From: Entamoeba invadens IP1
Lineage: Eukaryota; Evosea; Mastigamoebida; Endamoebidae
Length of the DNA stretch: 63,396 bases
Reading direction: 5' to 3'
Assembly: GCF_000330505.1 (NCBI RefSeq)
Contig: NW_004440180.1
Span: 274,805-338,200, forward strand
Shown here one piece after another: positions 56,317-63,396 of the stretch. The notes below the pieces were generated by a model. That model had not been told where the DNA came from and did not search any database. It saw nothing but the letters and a program-made list of their open reading frames with translations. The first letter of the stretch is position 1. Every line of letters begins with the position of its first letter. The translations under genes and the position numbers were made by a program.

Positions 56317-57342
56317 ATGCGTGGACTTTCTGGTTATCACATCATGATAGTCTCGAAGTACCTTAAGACTATCAAAGACTTTATTAACTTAGAGTTGGTA
56401 TGCAAGAAGTTTGGTGGCAATATGGAGAAGTTCCACTTCAACCCGATTCCGTTAAATTCCAAAACATTTGTATACTTTCCAAACATTGAGACACTTCATT
56501 TGTGGGATGAAGAAGATGAGAATTTTGGCAATGGATTTATTTCGATCAACACCGAAGAAAAAGTAGAGTGTGAAAATAAAGGTGTTTTGAAGAGAGAATT
56601 CTTTCGAATCATTGTGTGGTTCAGTGTTAACTTTGAAATTGTTAACAGAAACAAAAATCGAAACATTGAGTTTAAAAATATCACTTACACTCAAAATGAT
56701 AGAAAGAAATTTGGTAACAACATACCATCAAGTGTTACATCAATTGGTAATGAATGTTTCTTTGAATGCGATAGTTTGAGCAGCGTTACAATACCATCAA
56801 GTGTGACATCAATAGGCAGATGTTGTTTCAGTGGATGCAGTAATTTGAGTAGTATTACAATACCATCAAGTGTAACATCGATTGGTGTTTATTGTTTCAG
56901 TAGATGCAGTAGTTTGAGTGGTATTACAATACCATCAAGTGTAACATCAATTGGTAGTAGTTGTTTCTGTGTATGTAGTAGTTTGATCAATGTTAACATA
57001 CCATCAAGTGTGACATCAATTGGTAGTAGTTGTTTCTATAGATGCAGTAGTTTAAGCAGTGTTACAATACCATCAAATGTGACATCAATTGGTAGTAGTT
57101 GTTTCAGTGAATGCAGTAGTTTGAGCAGTATAACAATGGCATTTGGTGTAACATATATTGGTGATGATTGTTTCAATAAATGCAGTAGTTTGAGTAGTAT
57201 TACAATACCATCAAGTGTAACATCAATTGGTGAATATTGTTTCAGTAGATGCGATAATTTAAGCAGTATTACAATACCATCAAGTGTGACATCAATTGGT
57301 AAATGTTGTTTCGAATCAAATACAGTAGTTCATCGAAATTAA
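56317..57342 (+). CDS. BspA-like leucine-rich repeat protein, 341 aa
   Basis: Residues 1-130 form the N-terminal domain usual for Entamoeba BspA proteins (LSGYHIMIVSKYLKTIKDFI, VCKKFGGNMEKFHFNPIPL, FPNIETLHLW). From about 135 there are nine LRR_5 repeats of 23 residues, consensus SSITIPSSVTSIGxxCFSxCSSL; the last is cut short and the protein ends SNTVVHRN. At DNA level the repeats are 69 bases and nearly identical, a sign of recent expansion or gene conversion. One unit (TMAFGVTYIGDD) differs most. BspA-like proteins in Entamoeba are found at the cell surface or in the cytosol and are thought to mediate adhesion or protein contacts. There is no signal peptide or anchor. The gene is intact. 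Confidence 0.9.
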   Translation: MRGLSGYHIMIVSKYLKTIKDFINLELVCKKFGGNMEKFHFNPIPLNSKTFVYFPNIETLHLWDEEDENFGNGFISINTEEKVECENKGVLKREFFRIIVWFSVNFEIVNRNKNRNIEFKNITYTQNDRKKFGNNIPSSVTSIGNECFFECDSLSSVTIPSSVTSIGRCCFSGCSNLSSITIPSSVTSIGVYCFSRCSSLSGITIPSSVTSIGSSCFCVCSSLINVNIPSSVTSIGSSCFYRCSSLSSVTIPSNVTSIGSSCFSECSSLSSITMAFGVTYIGDDCFNKCSSLSSITIPSSVTSIGEYCFSRCDNLSSITIPSSVTSIGKCCFESNTVVHRN

Positions 57343-57920
57343 TTTACTTAATAATTAATGATTATTATTGTTTTTAAAAAATTTAATTAAATTATAAATT
57401 GTTATAATTATTATTTATTAAAAATAAAATATAATTGAAAAAGTCAATTAATTATTTCTCGAAATTGATTTTATCAATTTATTCAATTTCGCAAAGTATA
57501 CAAGGAGGCTCCTAAAGCCGGCCCCACTCCCCCACCCACCTCCTGGGAACAGAGATTACTTAAATGTAAGATTGTGTAAAATGGTGAGTATATACCACGT
57601 CATCAAATAATACTAATACAAGTTAATATCAAATATAATTAATAGAGATTTAATCATAATAAATACTACTTCTAATTAATAAATAAAATAGATATAAACT
57701 GAAAATCATAATGTGGTAGTAAACTATTTTTTAATATTATTTTATTATTTTTAATAGTTTATTTCAAAAAATGTTATTTTCTTTGTATAATTCTGCGCTT
57801 TCTTTAAAGCAAATTATTAAAATTATTGAAATTTACAAGAAAAGAAGCGTTTTTTAAGACAGAAATTGAAATATTGTTAATGACTAGGGTCTTTACGAAA
57901 CTAAAAAATAATTAAATAAC
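57343..57920. other. Intergenic with a GC-rich island
   Basis: AT-rich except for the patch at 57503-57548. No gene. Confidence 0.5.
57503..57548. other. GC-rich, C-run island (possible G-quadruplex on the minus strand)
   Basis: About 70% G+C in DNA that is otherwise about 75-80% A+T. The plus strand has C runs; the minus strand reads GGAGGTGGGTGGGGGAGTGG and onward, with four or more adjacent G runs. AGGAGGCTCCT nearby is a palindrome. Confidence 0.8.
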
Positions 57921-58946
57921 ATGACCGATTCAGAAAAATATCGATTGCAAAAAATTGAAGGAGCGAGAAAAGCGCTTTTAAAAGGGATGACATACATGGA
58001 AGTTAAAAACATGTTTTTCATGTCTTTTCGTGACATTTCTTCTTTAAAAAAAAGATATTCAACAAGACAAACCAGTGGTATTTCATAAAAGAGGAAGACG
58101 GCCAAAATTTGATAAAGAATTCACACAGAAAGTTACAGATCTAACTTTAAATGACGTTTTTTCATCTTCAAAAAAAGTCGAAAAAGAAGTAAAAAGCAGT
58201 GCATCAACAGTCAACAGAACCAGAAACAAAGAAGGATTTATTTTTACCAAACAAACAAGTAGACCGTATATGAAACCAATTCATTTTAAAAAGCGACTTG
58301 ATTTTTGTAAAAAAACAGACCGAAAAACGTTCGAAAGTTGATGCATTCAAAAATGGACAACAAGGACTATATTCACAGACGAAAGTCGCTTTTGTTTGTT
58401 ATCGGATGGACGGTACATTTGGAGGAAAAAAGGAGAACACCCAGAAGAGTCCTTTGTTGATTGTGTAAAATACAATGTTTCTACTATGGTATGGGGTGGT
58501 ATTGGAAAGAATTTCAAAACCAAACTGTCTTTTTGCCAAGGTAAAATGAACAAAGAAGGTTATATTCAAATGTTAAAAGACAATGGGGTTTTGAAGAAGC
58601 TAAAAAAGTCTATGGCAAGAGATTCTATTTCATGCAAGATGGAGCTCCGTGCCATACAGCCAAGTATACAAGCGAATGGTTTGAAGAAAATGGCATCAGA
58701 GTAATAAAAAATTGGCCGCCATACTCGCCAGATTTGAATCCGATCGAGCATTTGTGGAGTATAATGGAAATGCGTTTGAGAATAATGAAGAGTGCTTTTA
58801 AAAATTTGAAAGAACTTGAAAATGAACTAAATGTCGTGTGGAATTCCATATCTTATGAAACAATCAACAACCTTATTGATTCAATGCAAAAACGTTTCGA
58901 TCTTTGTATCGAGAATGATGGGCAATTCATTGGTTATTTGCTATAA
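57921..58946 (+). pseudogene. Tc1-like transposase relic (DDE), two frameshifts and one stop
   Basis: ATG at 57921 opens MTDSEKYRLQKIEGARKALL, a helix-turn-helix-like start. The frame shifts near 58075 to KRGRRPKFDKEFTQKV (an AT-hook-like GRRP between DNA-binding halves). It runs to a TGA at 58339-58341 and continues in frame with WTTRTIFTDESRFCLLSDGR, which has the first catalytic Asp. After a second frameshift near 58590 follow YFMQDGAPCHTAKYTSEWFE and WPPYSPDLNPIEHLW with the second Asp and the Glu. I count 35 residues between the last two catalytic residues, against 34 in classical Tc1. The end at 58946 is natural. I could not find convincing terminal repeats. Confidence 0.85.
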
Positions 58947-61900
58947 TGACTGAATTAACAACTTTATTTAAACCGCTTTATAAACATAAATATTTTAGTG
59001 CTTTAAGGTAATTATTTCTTTTATTTTAAAGTATTTTTCTTTAAAGTACTAAATATTTTTTTAAAAAATAAAGTGGTAGTGAGATAAGAAAAAAAGAGTA
59101 ACAAAGGTATATAAATATAGTAAAAAATTGGGTTTATTAGGGTTCTGTATTCTATGGTAATACCAATTTGTGGTTTCCAGTTTATGTAATTGTAGAAATT
59201 TATTCAATTTTTTTAAGTAAAAAATTAAAAAAAAAACGTTCATTTCATACAGCCATGACAAGGACACCTTAATGTTCTATAAATAGAACAATTTAATAAG
59301 ATAATTTATTAAAAATGACAATTCAAGCAATCACTTATTCCCAATAAAAAGTTAGGGGGTTGTTTTGTGCAAAGACATTTTTACTTTTTAAAGAGTTCTA
59401 CAACAAAGCTAATTTGACTGTTGTTATGTTGTAAATGCTTCAAAACTCGAGATAGTTTTATATTTGATTAATGAGTGTACAAATAAGATATAAAATTATA
59501 CTGAAAATCCATTAAAGAACAAATTGGTGAACTAAAAGTGTTTTTGATATGGCAGAAGCTATTGAAAATACTCAACTTAAGCTCAAAAACAAAAAGTTAA
59601 TGTTTGATCAAGTACAATTGATTGTGTTGGATCACTTTGTTGGCAACTCGATTGATAATGATGTTTCCAAAAATTGCTTAATGTATTTTCATTGATAAAT
59701 TATAATGAAATCAATTTTTGTATTAAAGTTAGTTATTTAAATTAAATTTAAAAAAACAAAATACCGAGACATCAGAACAATTATCTCAACAAATTATCAC
59801 TTTAAAAACTTGTATATTCAAATGAGTGATTATAAATATTCAAATGAATCTTTAAAGGAGATATTAATAGGGAGAATAAAACTTATATTTCAAAAAATGT
59901 AATTTGTTTTATTACGAAACAAACAACAGATATTATATTATTATTAGTACAATACAACAAACAAAACATTATTGTTGACAAAGTTGAGCTTATATATTTT
60001 TAAAGTGGTCCAATTAATATATAACAAAGTTGGCAATACAAAGTAGACTTTTGAAAATTCTTAACGTTGTCATTTAAGTTGTTGTAAACTGGTCTATGTT
60101 GGCGAGACAATTACAAACCTTCCCAAACACTTTATAATTGCTGACGGTTTAGTTTGATACATAAAGTTTGAAGTAGTTAATGTATTCATTTTACTTTATA
60201 TTTCAAAAGAATATTCTATGATATCCACACACTTACAAGTGACAATCAACATGTTCTTATTTTACAAATCTTTGTGTGTATTTAGTTAAAGTCGTCTGCT
60301 TAACATGTTATAATAAATATTTATTGACTTTCATTTGTTATTAGCATCTAAGAATATTTTTCTATATGAGTAAAATATAATTCAAGTGACACAATCAAAT
60401 TCATATGAACTTCTTAAAACATCGTTGTTCTTCACTAACAACATTGGAGAGGATTCTGGGCATTTGGTTAAGCAATCACTTTTACTTGGAATTGAATTGA
60501 TCCAAGTTGCTGTTTTATGGCACAAGTCTTATCATTATAAGAGGAAACATAGTTTTGTATCAAACACAACTTCGACGTGATGTTATTGGTATCACAACCA
60601 CATTAAGAATATTTTGAAAAAAGTCTTGGAACAGAATGATAAGTCCCCTTCAATTGAATAAAAATAATTAAAATGAGTACTATTTTTTGCTTTTAAACGA
60701 AGAATGAGATGGCGATAAATAATGACACTGAGATCAAAGATTCAAATAAAATAAAATTTAAAATCTACATAATAATCAACAAAGTAATCAATTCAGTCTT
60801 CATCTTGGAGTTTCTACAAGTTTCCATTATAACAATGGAATTATGATATTCAAAAGTTGTAGTACACAAGACGTACAAATCAGAATACATAAACAGCATT
60901 ACACAATTTGAAAAATTTTTACATGGTCTTCAACATCATCACTTCAAAACAACGTCCACACAAGTTAACAATTGTCAAGTCAAGTACATATTATGTTTTA
61001 AATGCACGAAGATTTGAAACAATACAAAAAGTTGTATTTTTTTGACTTGTTGACGTTTTGCTAGTCATCAAATTTGTGGGCACCAACACACTATTTGGAT
61101 ATTTTATGTTATCGAGTTATTCCATTGATATCAATGAAAGTTTTGATACAATGCAATTGTCTGACACATAACATTTGTCAATTAATGAATGTGGAGATAT
61201 TTGAATAACACTGTTACCATTTAAAATGACACTTCATTTTGATGATAGAATAGATTTACAGATAGTCAAAATATTAGAAATATTTTAAGAGTTTTTTGAA
61301 ATGAATTTGGTTATCATTCTGAGGCTCGAGAATGTTTCTTCAAGTGTGCAAAATAAACTACAAACAAATTTCAGACAAAATGTTCCGCTAATGTCAATGG
61401 TCGAATACATTTTGAAAGTTGAATACTGATATTCACAAAGTCCTATGTAACAGATACAAACATGTTGTTGTTGGTATTAAATATCTCGAATATTTTGGAG
61501 TATTAGCATAACTCGTAAAGTTTCCTAAATGAAAATAATTTAGTTTGATAACGAATGTGATATATTCAATGAAATGAAAAAACATTAATAAATTAATGTG
61601 AGTGTGTTATAGAAGACTTACAAATCAACTCCATATTATACAGTGTTAACTTTGTGTATAATTTATTTTTAATTGGAATAGCTTTGGTATTTAAAATTGT
61701 ATTTCTATTTTTTACTTAAATTGTATTTTTAGTAATTTATATAAATTAATATTAATAAATATAGTTTTTATTAATGATTATTTTAAATATTAATATTGTT
61801 TTTTCACATACTAACACCAATTTTTAATCATAGTCCTAATTTACCAATTTTTAATATTTTCATCAGTGGTTTTAAAGTTCTCATACAACACCAACACATT

Positions 61901-63000
61901 ATTAAGAGTGTATTATTAGCGAAGAAACAAATTGATTTAAATACTGTACAATAAAATAAAGAGTTTGATAATAAATAAGAATGGGCACTTGGAAAATATG
62001 GCAAACACGTCAAATGGTATTTTTTGAATAAAAAACAAGAAAACACTTCAATTTCAGTATATTATTTTCTGATTGATATAACATTAAAATGGTTAATTTA
62101 TTATAAATTTATAATTTTTGAAAGCATACTATAAAATCAAATTACCAATCTTTTTAATCAAATTGATTTGGTTTATTCACTTTGCTGTGTCTTATTCATT
62201 ACCATAATTGTCTTAGCCAAAAAAATATATCGAAGTATTAACTGTCTTTTAGTTAGTTTCACAAATAATACAAATTTGGTATATCGCTTGTATCATTCTG
62301 TTGGTGTTTAAATGCAACAAGTTATTAACCTTTCTAGCAAAGGATTTAAAGAGAGCTATATTCAATTATCTAAATAAATTAATACATTTGTGTTTTATTA
62401 TTATTGTTTCACAAAAATATTTTATTGTTTAATAATAATTTTTCTAACAAAAGTTTTGTTTGTTTTGTAATAATAAATCAGTCAGGTCTATTTAATCGTT
62501 TTTTAAATATATTTTTGATTAATAAAACATTTTTGTGTTGTATGTTTGTATGTACGTATAGAATAAACATATAGTTGTTTTTGTCATTAAGTTTAAAATG
62601 TTTTGAACTATATTTAATTGTTTTATTATTATATAAATTCAAAGGTTTAAACTATCCGTTGTTAATATCTAAAATTAAAATTTTCACTAGTAAAAATGTC
62701 TTTCTCATTAATTTTTATTTTTGAAATGTTCATAGAATAAGTCAGACAATATAATTGGCAGTTTTTGCCACAATAATTTTTTTGTATCAGTCATGCCTAA
62801 GAAAAAATTGCTTTTCATAATAAATTGAAGAGGCTGTTTTTTGCGGCAAAAAAAATAATCATTTTTGGTAAAGCCATTTTAAAAATACGCAAATAGACGG
62901 GGCATTAGGTAATATCGAATTGTGATTCCAGAAAATTCAATAATTTTTATCAAATTGTTTTTGATAAATTAACAATTTGTAAATATTCATCGTTTTTTTA
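58947..63000. other. Non-coding and decayed sequence, 4 kb
   Basis: AT-rich. Small pieces look like old coding sequence: a 48-codon frame from ATG 59549 (MAEAIENTQLKLKNKKLMFD, ending QLIVLDHFVGNSIDN...CLMYFH) and 60386-60580 (ELLKTSLFFTNNIGEDSGHL). Neither matches a family I know. No RNA gene recognised. Confidence 0.3.
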
Positions 63001-63024
63001 TGTTTTATTAGCACACTAAAAGCA

Positions 63025-63385
63025 GAAATTAAATTAACAAAAAAAATAAAAATAAAATTAACAAATAATTATTATAAACATTTTTTCTATTATTATTATT
63101 ATTAACACAAAAAATAAAATCAATTAATTAACAAAAAACAACATTTTAAAATATTTAAGATTATTTTTGTCAAATTAACAGACTCATAATTAAATTTATT
63201 TAACAAAAAAAAATAAATTAACATTATATAAATATTTATTGAATATTCTTGTAAAATTAACACAGCGAAATTTTACATATTATTCAACGGCAATTAAATT
63301 AACATATTAATATCATTAATATTTTTTACATTATAATATATAAATATTATTTTATATTATAATATATCAAATTAACACATTATTA
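63025..63385 (+). repeat. AT-rich block with recurrent AAATTAACA motif
   Basis: AAATTAACA or ATTAACA recurs about ten times in 360 bases (near 63030, 63055, 63105, 63129, 63172, 63216, 63257, 63297, 63375), at irregular 20-75 base steps. It also holds an ATT microsatellite near 63092-63107. No coding capacity. Confidence 0.5.
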
Positions 63386-63396
63386 TGTAAATAATT

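Noticed and set aside
57712..59080. GTGGTAGT found on both sides of the Tc1-like relic as a possible terminal repeat
   Set aside because: The two copies are in direct, not inverted, orientation, are only 8 bases, and the flanks do not match.
29083..63396. Search for reverse transcriptase or LTR elements (non-LTR retrotransposons are common in Entamoeba)
   Set aside because: No YxDD-type reverse transcriptase block, endonuclease motif or long direct terminal repeat was seen in any frame I read.

Overview
The window is eukaryotic, very AT-rich protist DNA and most probably comes from an Entamoeba species, with E. invadens the best fit. The reasons are several. At least five introns begin with the hexamer GTTTGT, the Entamoeba 5' splice signal. 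Several genes have TATTTAAA-like TATA boxes about 30-40 bases before the ATG. Genes are compact and mostly intron-poor. The gene families are typical of the genus: a transmembrane receptor kinase, a BspA-type leucine-rich repeat protein, a BAR/RhoGAP protein, C2-domain and AAAP transporter genes, Hsp101/ClpB relics, and Mutator, Tc1/mariner and piggyBac-type DNA transposons. The species name is an inference; no database search was possible. Two runs of exactly 100 N (30952-31051, 48349-48448) are scaffold gaps.

Layout. Positions 1-29100 are the gene-rich half: a hypothetical protein (779-1627), a DUF2009-like conserved protein (1976-3718), a two-exon BAR+RhoGAP protein (4340-6499), a GNAT acetyltransferase (7343-7885), adenosine deaminase (9774-10808), a three-exon transmembrane receptor kinase on the minus strand (18452-14931), a two-exon four-helix membrane protein (19667-20196), a triple-C2 protein (20484-21677), a secreted expansin-like protein interrupted by a frameshift (23611-22233, minus), a secreted TolB/WD40-like beta-propeller (23884-24867), a small GTPase-like gene with an in-frame stop (26129-25593, minus) and a leucine-rich repeat protein (27073-29082). 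Two non-coding inverted-repeat elements sit in the gaps: a piggyBac-type one (8009-9020) and one rich in GAGGAT motifs (11070-12613).

Positions 29100-40800 are a transposon graveyard: a pogo/mariner-like element with about 95-bp terminal repeats, two related TA-flanked miniature elements, a 20-bp tandem array, a PIF/Harbinger-like transposase relic, a 300-bp direct duplication, and a 0.4-kb repeat also present at the window start. Two intact genes follow on the minus strand: a two-exon AAAP amino-acid transporter (43089-40875) and a protein with a ribbon-helix-helix-like segment plus a cysteine cluster (44632-44060).

Positions 44700-63396 are almost all relics: a Harbinger-like inverted-repeat element, two Mutator-like transposase relics, a kinase fragment, a degraded Hsp101/ClpB, and a Tc1-like transposase broken by frameshifts. 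One intact BspA-like leucine-rich repeat gene (56317-57342) lies among them. The end of the window is non-coding.

The genes do not form an operon or an obvious pathway. Shared themes are secretion and cell-surface or signalling roles. The TMK kinase and the expansin gene share an identical 16-bp element just upstream of the ATG.
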